Source: Firmicutes bacterium AF25-13AC
GTDB lineage: Bacteria; Bacillota; Clostridia; Lachnospirales; Lachnospiraceae
Length of the DNA: 64,000 nucleotides
Assembly: GCA_003478935.1 (NCBI GenBank)
Contig: QUFP01000012.1
Coordinates: 1-64,000, forward strand
Direction of reading: 5' to 3'
How positions within the stretch are numbered: the first letter of the stretch is position 1; every line of letters starts with the position of its first letter. The notes beneath the pieces are model-generated. The model made no database searches. It was not told where the DNA came from and was given only the letters and a program-made list of their open reading frames with translations. The position numbers and the translations under genes were made by a program. Positions 8,046-16,447 of this stretch are shown piece by piece.

Positions 8046-9191
8046 TACTCCAAATATTGCCATAAACGTACCTGCCGCAACGGCCGTACCGATAACACCG
8101 GCTACGTTTGGTCCCATTGCATGCATCAAAAGGAAGTTGCTCGGATCTGCCTCTGAACCAACCTTCTGTGATACACGCGCTGCCATCGGAACGGCAGATA
8201 CACCTGCTGAACCGATAAGCGGATTGATCTTGCCCTTTGTAACCTTGCACAAAAGCTTTCCAAGAAGGACACCGCCTGCGGTACCAAATGCGAAGGCGAT
8301 CATACCAAGTGCAACGATCTTTAAGGTATCCATCTTTAAGAATGCCTCTGCACTGGTAGATGCACCTACAGAAGTACCAAGAAGGATAACTACGATATAC
8401 ATAAGTGCGTTGGAAGCTGTCTCAGTAAGCTGCTTAACAACACCACTCTCGCGGAACAAATTACCAAGCATAAGCATACCGATAAGCGGTGCAGTACTTG
8501 GAAGAATCAAAACAACAACGATTGTTACGATGATCGGGAACAGGATTCTCTCCAGCTTTGATACTGGACGAAGCTGCTCCATCTTGATCTTTCTCTCTTC
8601 CTCTGTAGTCAGTGCCTTCATGATCGGCGGCTGAATGATCGGAACAAGAGACATGTAAGAATATGCAGCAACGGCGATTGGTCCCATGTACTGGGTCTGT
8701 CCTAACTTACCACAAAGGAAGATAGAGGTCGGGCCGTCAGCACCGCCAATGATAGAGATTGCTGCAGCTGCCTTATCAGAGAATCCCATAAGGATTGCCA
8801 TAAAGTAAGCCAGGTAGATACCAAGCTGTGCAGCAGCACCCATCAAAAAGCTGATTGGGTTTGCGATCAGCGGACCGAAGTCAGTCATCGCACCAACACC
8901 CATGAAGATCAGAGACGGCAGAATACTCCACTCGTCCAGAATATAGAAATAATGCAGTAATCCTCCAACACCGTTTGAAGTGTCTTCCGGGTTTGCCATG
9001 ATTTCCGGATACATGTTAACAAGCAGCATACCGAATGCAATCGGCACAAGCAGTAACGGCTCGTATCCCTTCTTGATTGCCAGATATAAGAATACCAGTG
9101 CAACAAGGATCATTAACAGGTTGCCCCATGACAGATTGAAGAACGCGGTCTGGTGGATTAGATTGCCTAATGTTTCAGTTACATAACTCAT
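8043..9191 (-). CDS. oadB: Na+-transporting decarboxylase beta subunit (sodium pump)
   Basis: Integral membrane subunit that decarboxylates carboxybiotin and exports Na+. 382 residues, with about nine or more hydrophobic segments. Signature stretches include GALTDFGPLIANP-like GAMTDFGPLIANPISFLMGAAAQ region, SIIGGADGPTSIF and GSAGVSAVPMAARVSQ with conserved Asp and Ser/Asn residues for Na+ binding, and the C-terminal HAMGPNVAGVIG. GGGAGG lies well placed before the ATG. Two small palindromes occupy the gap to the biotin-carrier gene. The family also serves methylmalonyl-CoA and glutaconyl-CoA decarboxylases, so the substrate is set by the partner subunits. Confidence 0.95.
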   Translation of the reverse strand: MSYVTETLGNLIHQTAFFNLSWGNLLMILVALVFLYLAIKKGYEPLLLVPIAFGMLLVNMYPEIMANPEDTSNGVGGLLHYFYILDEWSILPSLIFMGVGAMTDFGPLIANPISFLMGAAAQLGIYLAYFMAILMGFSDKAAAAISIIGGADGPTSIFLCGKLGQTQYMGPIAVAAYSYMSLVPIIQPPIMKALTTEEERKIKMEQLRPVSKLERILFPIIVTIVVVLILPSTAPLIGMLMLGNLFRESGVVKQLTETASNALMYIVVILLGTSVGASTSAEAFLKMDTLKIVALGMIAFAFGTAGGVLLGKLLCKVTKGKINPLIGSAGVSAVPMAARVSQKVGSEADPSNFLLMHAMGPNVAGVIGTAVAAGTFMAIFGV

Positions 9192-9214
9192 TGTCTAATA
9201 CCTCCCGTATATTT

Positions 9215-9247
9215 CCTGCATATGCAGGATTCACCTACCCATGTAGG
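9215..9247. other. two adjacent palindromes before oadB
   Basis: A perfect 14-base palindrome CCTGCATATGCAGG (9215-9228) is followed by the hairpin CCTAC-CCAT-GTAGG (9234-9247) in the 63-base gap between the biotin carrier and oadB. In mRNA they could tune relative translation or stability of the subunits. Confidence 0.5.
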
Positions 9248-9254
9248 AGCTTCA

Positions 9255-9620
9255 TTAGTTCATTGTAGCAAGTACTGCGCCAGACTCAACGGACTGTCCT
9301 GCTGTTACATTGATAGAAGCTACGGTTCCGTCCTGAGGTGCTACGATATCGTTCTCCATCTTCATAGCCTCAAGAACAACGATTACCTGACCCTTCTTTA
9401 CAGCGTCACCAGCGTTTGCCTTAACACCAAGAATCTTACCTGGCATTGGAGCGCTGATCTTTACAGCACCCTGTGCGCCAGCCGGTGCTGCTGCCTTTGG
9501 AGCAGCCTTCGGTGCTGCCTTTGGAGCTGCCTTTGGTGCTGCAGCTGCTGCGGATCCGGTTCCTTCTTCAACAGTTACTTCATATACATTGCCATTTACA
9601 GTAATGGTATAATTTTTCAT
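9255..9620 (-). CDS. biotin carboxyl carrier protein of the decarboxylase
   Basis: 121 residues. N-terminal beta hairpin (about 1-20), a flexible Ala/Pro/Lys linker made of repeated APKA units (about 25-47), then a biotinyl domain with the biotin-accepting lysine in VLEAMKMENDIVAP (about residues 84-97). It shuttles CO2 between the carboxyltransferase subunits and the OadB pump. AAGGAG sits 6 bases before ATG. It is the gamma or 1.3S-type subunit; both the 12S-like and 5S-like proteins of this operon lack their own biotinyl domain and probably share it. Confidence 0.93.
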   Translation of the reverse strand: MKNYTITVNGNVYEVTVEEGTGSAAAAAPKAAPKAAPKAAPKAAAPAGAQGAVKISAPMPGKILGVKANAGDAVKKGQVIVVLEAMKMENDIVAPQDGTVASINVTAGQSVESGAVLATMN

Positions 9621-9652
9621 CTTAATCTCCTTCTGCCGCTTTGCGGCTGCTT

Positions 9653-10411
9653 TTATGCTCTTTTCCAGTTGTTTGTCTTGCCAACTCTCTTAATAGAACG
9701 AACTACCAGACCATTCGGATCGGTACCTTCGCTTGCTGCGATTGCTGCTGCAATAACAGCTACAAGCTCAAGATCGTCCTCTTCTTCTACTGTTTCTTCT
9801 ACTACTGGTGCAGGTGCAGGTGCCGGAGCAGGCTCTGAAGCCTTCTTCTTTGCAGCTGCTCTTTCCTCTGCCTCATGGATAAACTTGAAGCAGTAGATGA
9901 TCAAGCTGATGAAGATCAGCATAACGAATACGACTGCCAGACCCATAATGGTATTTAAGGCTGCCTTTGACATCTTCTCACCCAGTGTATAAACACCGTT
10001 GAATGCAACAGAACTTAAATTTCCCTTCTTATCAAAGGTAACAGTGACAACTGCATCACGCTTGTCAAAGGTTCCGTCTACACTGACAACATAAAGCTTG
10101 TTCTGGTTTTCGTAGCTGACATCAGCAGAATCCTCTTTGATCTCGCTAACTGCGCCGAGTTCTTCCTTTGCATCTTCCCACGCTGAAAAACCAGCCTCAA
10201 ATGCAGCGGCCTCATCCTCGTCATTTGCCTCAGCCTTTAACTCGTCAAGTGTTTTCTGCTCATTTACAAGTGTATCAATGAGTGCAACTGCCTCTGTCTT
10301 GTAGACAGCCATGTCCTCACTTGCTGTATCAGAAGCACTGGATGAGGAGCAGGCAGTCAGCCCAAACGCACACAGCAGCACACTTAATAATACTGCTAAC
10401 TTTCTTTTCAT
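9653..10411 (-). CDS. OadG-like sodium pump subunit with lipoprotein N-terminus
   Basis: 252 residues. Residues 1-21 are a lipoprotein signal ending in the lipobox LTAC. About 120 residues of acidic extracytoplasmic domain follow, then one membrane helix (about 149-170), a Lys/Ala stretch, an APAPAPAP linker and an acidic C-terminus ending VVRSIKRVGKTNNWKRA. The membrane helix and C-terminal part match the gamma subunit (OadG_gamma), which anchors the complex. Typical OadG proteins are under 100 residues and have no lipobox, so the outer domain is an addition. GAGAGG precedes ATG. Located between the 12S-like subunit and biotin carrier. Confidence 0.85.
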   Translation of the reverse strand: MKRKLAVLLSVLLCAFGLTACSSSSASDTASEDMAVYKTEAVALIDTLVNEQKTLDELKAEANDEDEAAAFEAGFSAWEDAKEELGAVSEIKEDSADVSYENQNKLYVVSVDGTFDKRDAVVTVTFDKKGNLSSVAFNGVYTLGEKMSKAALNTIMGLAVVFVMLIFISLIIYCFKFIHEAEERAAAKKKASEPAPAPAPAPVVEETVEEEDDLELVAVIAAAIAASEGTDPNGLVVRSIKRVGKTNNWKRA

Positions 10412-10490
10412 ATCTACCTCTCATTCCACCCCGTACACACATAGGGGATCATTAATCCGCGATGTGTTCACACGGTACTGTGTTTCTGCA

Positions 10491-11930
10491 TTAAACGGTA
10501 CCGTGCTTCTTTGCCGGACGGTCCTCTCTCTTTGTGAACAGCATCTCAAATGCTGCTGCAGCGATCTGTCTTGTAGTTTCTGGAGCGATAATGCTGTCTA
10601 CATAGCCTCTCTTAGCTGCAGACTCTGCACTTGCCTGAAGCTTAGCGTAAGCTGCTGCCTTCTCGCTTATAAGAGCATTCTTATCATCTGCCTTTGCGAT
10701 CTCATCTGCATACATGATCTTTGCTGCACTTACTGGATCCATCATGCCGATGGTAGCCTGCGGCCATGCATATGTCATATCTGCACTGTTGTTCATTGCT
10801 AAGGATGCTGTTCCGTTTGCTGCGCCTACGATTACATTTACCTTTGGAGCAGTCATATCATGGAATGCATAAATCAGCTTTGCAGCTGCCTTTGCGATTC
10901 TCTTCTCCTGGCACTTCGTTGCCTTGTATCCGGTAACATTTGTCAGTGTTAAAACTGGGATGGAGAATGCGTCACAGAAGTTTACGAACTCTGCTGCCTT
11001 CTCAGCACCCTCTGCGCTTAAGGTACCGTCGAAGGTCTCAGCCTCCTTGCCCTCTTCGTCATATAAAGCAGTACGGTTTGCAATTGCGCCGATGGTGTTT
11101 CCGTTTAAGCGGATAAAGCCAGTTACCATATCCTTTGCGTAATCCTTCTTTACCTCGAAGAAGAAGTTATCATCAGAGATCATTGGCAGGCTAAGTGCCG
11201 GATCTGCTGCTGATGCTTCAAGATCTGTACATGCACGATTTAAGTCATCTGTGCACTCGCTGTAGGACATGTCATCCTCGTTGTTTGCCGGCAGGATGCT
11301 TACTAAGGTGCGGATGCTCTCTAACAGCTCATCTTCCTGTGCAACTACATCTACCATACCAGCCTCGCTGCTCTGGAATGCTGCGTTTGCTGTATTCTCA
11401 GTCTTGTTGCCCTCTAATGCGTTTGGAGAATTAACGAACAGCTTTGCGTTCTTTGCCTCCATAAATGTGAAATCAGTCAGAGCCGGAACTACTGCCATAC
11501 CGCCGCCGCAGGTTCCGAAAACTGCTGTGATCTGTGGAACTACGCCAGATGCAAGTGCCTGGCACTCATACAGCTTACCAAATGCCTCTAATGCATCGGT
11601 AGCCTCCTCTAATCTCATTCCTGCACAGTCTACCAGACCGATTACCGGTGCACCTACCTTCATTGCAAGGCTGTAAAGCTTTACAATCTTCTTTGCGTGC
11701 ATTTCTCCGATGGAACCGCCCAGAACAGTTGCGTCCTGGCTGTAAACATAGACAAGGGCACCATCAATAGTACCATATCCTGTTAATACTCCATCTGCAG
11801 GTGTTTCTTTGTTCTGCAAATTGAAATCGGTATTTCTGGCAGTAACTGATCCGCCGATCTCAACAAAACTGTTGTCATCAAGCAAAGCACTTATACGGCT
11901 GCTTGCTGAATTCTGTGATGTTGTACTCAT
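10491..11930 (-). CDS. acyl-CoA carboxyltransferase subunit (MmdA/12S-like)
   Basis: 479 residues with two crotonase-fold carboxyltransferase halves: N-terminal GYGTIDGALVYVYSQDATVLGGSIGEMHAKKI and GLVDCAGMRLEEA, C-terminal TVTGYKATK-like NVTGYKATKCQEKRI, VIVGAANGTASLAM and TYAWPQATIGMMDP. In methylmalonyl-CoA decarboxylase and transcarboxylase this subunit moves CO2 from the acyl-CoA to biotin. Oddly, the same operon also has the 5S/OadA subunit. First gene of the operon, GGAGGACGAAT before ATG, promoter at 11989-12017. The acyl-CoA substrate cannot be told from sequence alone. Confidence 0.88.
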   Translation of the reverse strand: MSTTSQNSASSRISALLDDNSFVEIGGSVTARNTDFNLQNKETPADGVLTGYGTIDGALVYVYSQDATVLGGSIGEMHAKKIVKLYSLAMKVGAPVIGLVDCAGMRLEEATDALEAFGKLYECQALASGVVPQITAVFGTCGGGMAVVPALTDFTFMEAKNAKLFVNSPNALEGNKTENTANAAFQSSEAGMVDVVAQEDELLESIRTLVSILPANNEDDMSYSECTDDLNRACTDLEASAADPALSLPMISDDNFFFEVKKDYAKDMVTGFIRLNGNTIGAIANRTALYDEEGKEAETFDGTLSAEGAEKAAEFVNFCDAFSIPVLTLTNVTGYKATKCQEKRIAKAAAKLIYAFHDMTAPKVNVIVGAANGTASLAMNNSADMTYAWPQATIGMMDPVSAAKIMYADEIAKADDKNALISEKAAAYAKLQASAESAAKRGYVDSIIAPETTRQIAAAAFEMLFTKREDRPAKKHGTV

Positions 11931-11988
11931 ATTCGTCCTCCGTTTAATTTTTTATTCTAATGGTTAAAACCATCTTCTGCCATTTAAC

Positions 11989-12017
11989 ATTGTATCGTTT
12001 TTGAGCAAATAATTCAA
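11989..12017 (-). promoter_or_regulatory. promoter of the decarboxylase operon
   Basis: Minus strand TTGAAT, 17-base spacer, TACAAT, about 60 bases before the first gene. Lies back to back with the aminopeptidase promoter. Confidence 0.7.
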
Positions 12018-12047
12018 CAAGAATTTGCAATTTTTTGTACTTTTAAT

Positions 12048-12076
12048 AAGACAAACTTCATTTCCTATGGTATAAT
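12048..12076 (+). promoter_or_regulatory. promoter of the M18 aminopeptidase
   Basis: AAGACA, 17-base spacer, perfect TATAAT; 57 bases from the ATG. Confidence 0.65.
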
Positions 12077-12133
12077 GAATAAGAATGATAAGGGATACTC
12101 TATTTTTCCCCAAAAAGAAAGGAAGTATTTGTT

Positions 12134-13528
12134 ATGGAACGTAAAAATGCATGGAAATCCTGCGATGAAGCAAAGCTCGCACAGGTAAATGCACTCTGCG
12201 CTGATTATATCAAATTCATCTCCGACTGCAAGACAGAGCGTGAGTGCGTAGAGGAAAGTATCCGTCTGGCTGAGGCTGCTGGATACAAGAACTTAAATGA
12301 CTGTATCGAGGCTGGTACACCATTAAAGGCTGGCGATAAGGTTTATGCTAACAACATGGGCAAGACACTTGCTTTATTTGTAGTTGGTACTGAGCCGATG
12401 GAAAAGGGTATGCATATCCTTGGTGCGCACATTGACTCTCCTCGTATTGATGTTAAGCAGAATCCGCTTTATCAGGATGAGGATTTTGCTCTTCTTGATA
12501 CACACTACTATGGCGGAATCAAGAAGTATCAGTGGGTTGCTCTTCCGCTTGCTCTTCACGGCGTTGTTGCAAAGAAGGACGGCACTGTTGTCAATGTTGT
12601 AATCGGTGAGGATCCGTCTGATCCGGTACTTGGTATCTCTGATCTTTTGATTCACTTATCTGGTGATCAGATGGCAAAGACTCTCTCTAAGGCAATCGAG
12701 GGCGAGAAGTTAAATCTGACTGTTGGAAGCCGTCCTGTTATGAATGCTGCTGATGACTGCAAGGAGCCTGTTAAGGAGCTGATCCTTTCTATGTTAAAGG
12801 AAAAGTATGACATTGAGGAAGAAGATTTCCTGTCTGCTGAGCTTGAGATCGTTCCGGCTGGTCCTGCAAGAGATTATGGACTTGACCGCAGCATGATCAT
12901 GGGCTATGGCCATGATGACCGTGTATGCTCCTACACTTCTCTTGCTGCTATGCTTAAGGTAGAAAATCCTGTACATACAAGCTGCTGTCTGCTTGTTGAT
13001 AAGGAAGAGGTTGGAAGCAACGGTGCTACTGGTATGCATTCCCGTTTCTTCGAGAATATCGTTGCTGAGCTTATTGCACTGACTAGCGCATCATACAGCG
13101 ATCTTATTCTTCGCCGCTGTCTGAAAAACTCCAAGATGCTCTCATCTGACGTAAGTGCTGCATTTGATCCAAATTACCCAGAGGTAAATGAGAGAAAGAA
13201 CAGTGCTTTCTGTGGAAGAGGCTTCACATTCAATAAGTATACCGGTGCTCGCGGAAAGAGCGGCTGCAATGATGCTAATGCAGAGTATATCGCTTACCTT
13301 AGAAAGGTAATGGACGATGCAGGCGTATTCTTCCAGACTAGTGAACTTGGAAAGGTTGACCAGGGAGGCGGCGGAACTATCGCTTATATCCTTGCAAACC
13401 TGAACATGGAAGTTATCGACTGTGGCGTTCCGGTTCTTAACATGCACGCACCGTGGGAAGTTGTAAGTAAGATCGACGTTTACGAGACATGCCGCGGATA
13501 CGAGGCATTCCTTCGCGCAGAAAAGTAA
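12134..13528 (+). CDS. M18 family aminopeptidase
   Basis: Cytoplasmic metallo-aminopeptidase that removes N-terminal residues from peptides, 464 residues. Zinc-binding and catalytic stretches are visible: GAHIDSPRID (about 95-104), the LDTHYYGGIKKYQW segment, DKEEVGSNGATGM (about 295-307) and the C-terminal LNMHAPWEV. HLSGDQ is also a family feature. AAAGGAAG precedes the ATG. Single-gene unit with its own promoter and a strong two-way terminator after it. No signal peptide. Confidence 0.93.
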   Translation: MERKNAWKSCDEAKLAQVNALCADYIKFISDCKTERECVEESIRLAEAAGYKNLNDCIEAGTPLKAGDKVYANNMGKTLALFVVGTEPMEKGMHILGAHIDSPRIDVKQNPLYQDEDFALLDTHYYGGIKKYQWVALPLALHGVVAKKDGTVVNVVIGEDPSDPVLGISDLLIHLSGDQMAKTLSKAIEGEKLNLTVGSRPVMNAADDCKEPVKELILSMLKEKYDIEEEDFLSAELEIVPAGPARDYGLDRSMIMGYGHDDRVCSYTSLAAMLKVENPVHTSCCLLVDKEEVGSNGATGMHSRFFENIVAELIALTSASYSDLILRRCLKNSKMLSSDVSAAFDPNYPEVNERKNSAFCGRGFTFNKYTGARGKSGCNDANAEYIAYLRKVMDDAGVFFQTSELGKVDQGGGGTIAYILANLNMEVIDCGVPVLNMHAPWEVVSKIDVYETCRGYEAFLRAEK

Positions 13529-13554
13529 ATAAGATTACTCAATTTTAAACACAC

Positions 13555-13602
13555 ACAAAATCCCCCGATAGAGGATTTCTCCTCTATCAGGGGATTTTTT
13601 TA
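13555..13602. terminator. bidirectional terminator between aminopeptidase and PdaA-like gene
   Basis: Long stem ATCCCCCGATAGAGGA / TCCTCTATCAGGGGAT with a short loop, A-run before and T7 after. Confidence 0.92.
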
Positions 13603-13605
13603 TGG

Positions 13606-14874
13606 TTACCACGTAGTTGGCAGTCCACCTCCAAATTCATAGCCTGCGGCGCGCACTGCATCGATCCATTCTCCAAGGATCTGTGTGTTTGTCGCTGACT
13701 TTGCATGAAGCAGATAGATTGCACCAGGATGAATGCTGTCCATGCAAAGCTGCAATGTCTCTGCCGGATCTTTCTGAGCATCGGAGTTGTAATCTAAATA
13801 GTGGAAGCTCCAGAATACGCTCTGGTAGCCGAGGCTTTCTACAAGACCTAATGACTGCTCACTTGTAGAACCCTCTGGGAATCTAAACAGCTTCATCTCG
13901 TAACCAAAGTTGTCTTTAACCAGATTGTGAAGAACCATAATCTCGTTTGTCTGCTCCTCAAGTGAAAGCGATGGCATATCCTTGTGGTTGCAGGTGTGAT
14001 TTCCTACAGTGTGGCCATCATCAATCATCTGTTTAATATACTCTGGATTGGTGTCATAAAATTCTTTTGTGACAAAGAAGGTTGCTTTTACGTTCTTCTC
14101 GCGAAGTGTCTGAAGAATCTGAGGTGTAAAGCCTGCCTCATATCCCTCGTCCATAGTAAGATAAATTACTTTCTTTGATGTATCTTCAATAAACTTTGCA
14201 TTATACTTTCCATACAGCTTCTTTAAGTAATAGCATCCATTCGGAACATTTAACGCATCGCGATCCCTATAGTCTGCAATTCCGCTGAACTCATTCGTAC
14301 TGAGTGTACTTAAATCACCACTCCAAAGCTCTGTAGCTGCGCTTGGTGCCTGTACCTGCTGATTTACAGTTTCTGGTGCCTTATCAGAAAGATATTCACT
14401 TGCAATGTAACATGTTGTACCGTTATATTCTACCTTACTCCACTCTGCAGTGTAGCCTATTCTGTGAATAGATGCACCCGCCTCAAGAGAGCCTGCCTTT
14501 GCTGCGTCTGTTGAAGCTGTCTCGCGAATATTAACCTTTTGTGTCGCATAAACTTCTTCATCTCGCGGCTCGTAGCCATCTTCTGCCTGTACAGCCTGTG
14601 ACGATGTAGCTGCCAAGCTTGACGCGCTTGCTGATGAAGATGATGATACATTTACTTCTCCTGGCGCTACCGGAACTGGAATTGCCTCTTCCTCTGTTGT
14701 TACAGGTATAGTCTGCTCAATTGTTTGTTCTTGTGTCTGCTCTTGTGTTTGTGTCTGGCTTGGCAGCTGCGGAAGACTTGCTGTATCATTATTTTTTTTG
14801 CCGCATCCTGACGAAGCCATCATCACTGCTGCAAGTACAATTACACTGCTTCTCAATTTCCAATTTCTCATCAT
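13606..14874 (-). CDS. PdaA-like polysaccharide deacetylase lipoprotein with SH3 domain
   Basis: About 422 residues. Lipoprotein signal ending ASSGC, a low-complexity Gln/Thr/Ser linker, a bacterial SH3 domain (KVNIRETASTDAAKAGSLEAG), then a NodB deacetylase domain. The catalytic motif reads LTMDEGYEAGF, with MDEG in place of TFDDG, close to the TFDNG of Bacillus PdaA, and GNHTCNHKD supplies the metal histidines; the end HPGAIYLLHAKS also resembles PdaA. PdaA makes the muramic delta-lactam of spore cortex, so a cortex role is likely but inferred. Start: ATG at 14874 or 14871 behind AAAGGA; an earlier ATG at 14889 has no spacing. Last of a group with a D-Ala-D-Ala carboxypeptidase. Confidence 0.85.
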   Translation of the reverse strand: MMRNWKLRSSVIVLAAVMMASSGCGKKNNDTASLPQLPSQTQTQEQTQEQTIEQTIPVTTEEEAIPVPVAPGEVNVSSSSSASASSLAATSSQAVQAEDGYEPRDEEVYATQKVNIRETASTDAAKAGSLEAGASIHRIGYTAEWSKVEYNGTTCYIASEYLSDKAPETVNQQVQAPSAATELWSGDLSTLSTNEFSGIADYRDRDALNVPNGCYYLKKLYGKYNAKFIEDTSKKVIYLTMDEGYEAGFTPQILQTLREKNVKATFFVTKEFYDTNPEYIKQMIDDGHTVGNHTCNHKDMPSLSLEEQTNEIMVLHNLVKDNFGYEMKLFRFPEGSTSEQSLGLVESLGYQSVFWSFHYLDYNSDAQKDPAETLQLCMDSIHPGAIYLLHAKSATNTQILGEWIDAVRAAGYEFGGGLPTTW

Positions 14875-14882
14875 TGTTCCTT

Positions 14883-15125
14883 TCACCATTCCTTTTCAAA
14901 AAAACCTTGTGTGTTAATTCCAAGCTCTTCTGTCAATGCCTCAAGCATATTTTTTTGTTCTGGCAATGTGCACCATGCAAGCCCACATCCAGCCTCTAGT
15001 CCGCCCGGAAGCGGTATCATGCGACCTGGAAGCTTATACTTTTTGGCTGCCTGCTGCATATGCATGGCATCTGTCGTTGTAGGAAATACAACCATCAACT
15101 TTTTTTCTCTGTTTAATCTACTCAC
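14883..15125 (-). CDS. DUF3343 (Se/S carrier-like) protein
   Basis: About 80 residues from a GTG start at 15125 preceded by AGGCGG; an alternative ATG is at 15095. The core KLMVVFPTTTDAMHMQQAAKK...GGLEAGCGLAWC, with a conserved Cys in GCGL, fits the DUF3343 'putative Se/S carrier-like' family. Members are small cytoplasmic proteins of unproven role. It lies between the D-Ala-D-Ala carboxypeptidase (27-base gap) and the PdaA-like gene, likely in one transcript; why it is there is unclear. Confidence 0.7.
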   Translation of the reverse strand: MSRLNREKKLMVVFPTTTDAMHMQQAAKKYKLPGRMIPLPGGLEAGCGLAWCTLPEQKNMLEALTEELGINTQGFFEKEW

Positions 15126-15151
15126 CTTATACCGCCTGATTTTTCTACAAA

Positions 15152-16408
15152 TTACAGCAGTAAAGAAAGTACACGCATAATATACCAGACAAATGCGCGT
15201 TTGTCTACTGCCTGTTCCGGATAAATTGGATATGTACCTAAACATACCTCACTAAGCCAAAAGGAGACTTCACCGCAAACTTCATCTTCTAATACGGGCG
15301 ATGCAAGCTCTTTTCTGGCTCTGATTTGAATTTCAATTTTCTCTCCATCTTTTGCAAGCACCTGATATTTATCTGGTGCATCGGGACAGATTAACTTTAC
15401 CTGTGACTTTGTCTGCTTAGTCCAGTCATATACACCATCAATAACTGATGCGCTCATTTTGGGTACTGCCGGTGTCTCAAGCTTTTTGGTTTCATAAGCT
15501 GACAGCCCATAGTTCATAAGCTTTTTTGTATCAGCCCATTTATAGCTTTTATTTCCCGGCCAACCGCATGCAAGAAGCGATACTATATAAAGACGCCCAT
15601 CTCTTTCTAGGGCACCGACATAACAATACCCTGCTTTTCCTGTAAATCCTGTCTTCCCTGTCAGTGCACCGTCCATCATCTGCAAAAATGCGTTATGATT
15701 ATACACTGAAAATAAATACTTCCCTGTCGTATCGGTAAATTCATACTGCGCTGTACGCGTGATCTTTAAAAATTCTTTGCTTTTTGGCGAGGTACGAATG
15801 CAATAGCGAAGAAGAAGCGCAAGCTCTCTTGCCGTTGTATAATGTGCCTCATTATCTAACCCGTTTGGTGTTACAAAATGTGTCTGGCTAAGCCCAATCT
15901 CTTTTGCCTTTTTATTCATCCATGTAGCAAAGCCCTCTACACTTCCTGCAGCTGCCTCTGCTAAGATAACAGCCGTATCGTTATGGCTTTCTAACATCAA
16001 TGAATATAAGAGATCCTCGCAGCGAAATGACCTGCCTTTTTGCACGCCAAGATGCACCTGCGGCTGTGAGGCAGCGTAGGCAGATGCTGTGCATATTTCT
16101 TCTGGCTCCATCATCTCAAGCACAAGAATACATGTCATAATCTTTGTCGTGCTTGCCATAGGCAGGATCACATCTTCCTCCTTACCGTAAAGCAGTCTGC
16201 CAGTATCTCCATCAATTAATGCAGCTGATCTGGCATAGAGTGATTCCTGCGCTGGCATTTTTGCTTCATCCGCAGACAACACGATCTGTGCAAACAGCAG
16301 GACTGCCACAGCAAATGTTGCCAGTCCTGCCATCATGCTTCGTCTTATTTTCTTTGCTTTATTACTTGTGTTTATAGGATTCACCCACCGCTTTGCATTT
16401 TCTAACAT
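15152..16408 (-). CDS. D-alanyl-D-alanine carboxypeptidase (DacF-type PBP5 family)
   Basis: Serine peptidase that trims the terminal D-Ala of peptidoglycan stem peptides, 418 residues. N-terminal membrane segment or signal at about 26-45. Active-site motifs are SxxK in MASTTKIMT (about 85-93), SxN in SHNDTAVI (about 140) and KTG in LTGKTGFTGKAGY (about 245). A C-terminal beta domain follows. The ribosome site is weak. The operon context with a PdaA-like deacetylase suggests a DacF/DacB-like role in spore cortex, which is inference. Confidence 0.9.
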   Translation of the reverse strand: MLENAKRWVNPINTSNKAKKIRRSMMAGLATFAVAVLLFAQIVLSADEAKMPAQESLYARSAALIDGDTGRLLYGKEEDVILPMASTTKIMTCILVLEMMEPEEICTASAYAASQPQVHLGVQKGRSFRCEDLLYSLMLESHNDTAVILAEAAAGSVEGFATWMNKKAKEIGLSQTHFVTPNGLDNEAHYTTARELALLLRYCIRTSPKSKEFLKITRTAQYEFTDTTGKYLFSVYNHNAFLQMMDGALTGKTGFTGKAGYCYVGALERDGRLYIVSLLACGWPGNKSYKWADTKKLMNYGLSAYETKKLETPAVPKMSASVIDGVYDWTKQTKSQVKLICPDAPDKYQVLAKDGEKIEIQIRARKELASPVLEDEVCGEVSFWLSEVCLGTYPIYPEQAVDKRAFVWYIMRVLSLLL

Positions 16409-16447
16409 ACTTTATGCGCGGTGCGAAAATTTTATGAACAAACAAAA

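Noticed and set aside
7969..8634. Long open frame on the plus strand opposite oadB
   Set aside because: It is a shadow of the well-supported membrane subunit on the minus strand, has no ribosome site and no family features.
9480..9545. Repetitive DNA in the biotin carrier as a possible tandem repeat locus
   Set aside because: It encodes the normal Ala/Pro/Lys flexible linker of this subunit.
9222..9896. Plus-strand open frame across the biotin carrier and OadG-like genes
   Set aside because: Low-complexity Cys/Leu/Ser sequence is the reverse of Ala/Pro-rich linkers in real genes.
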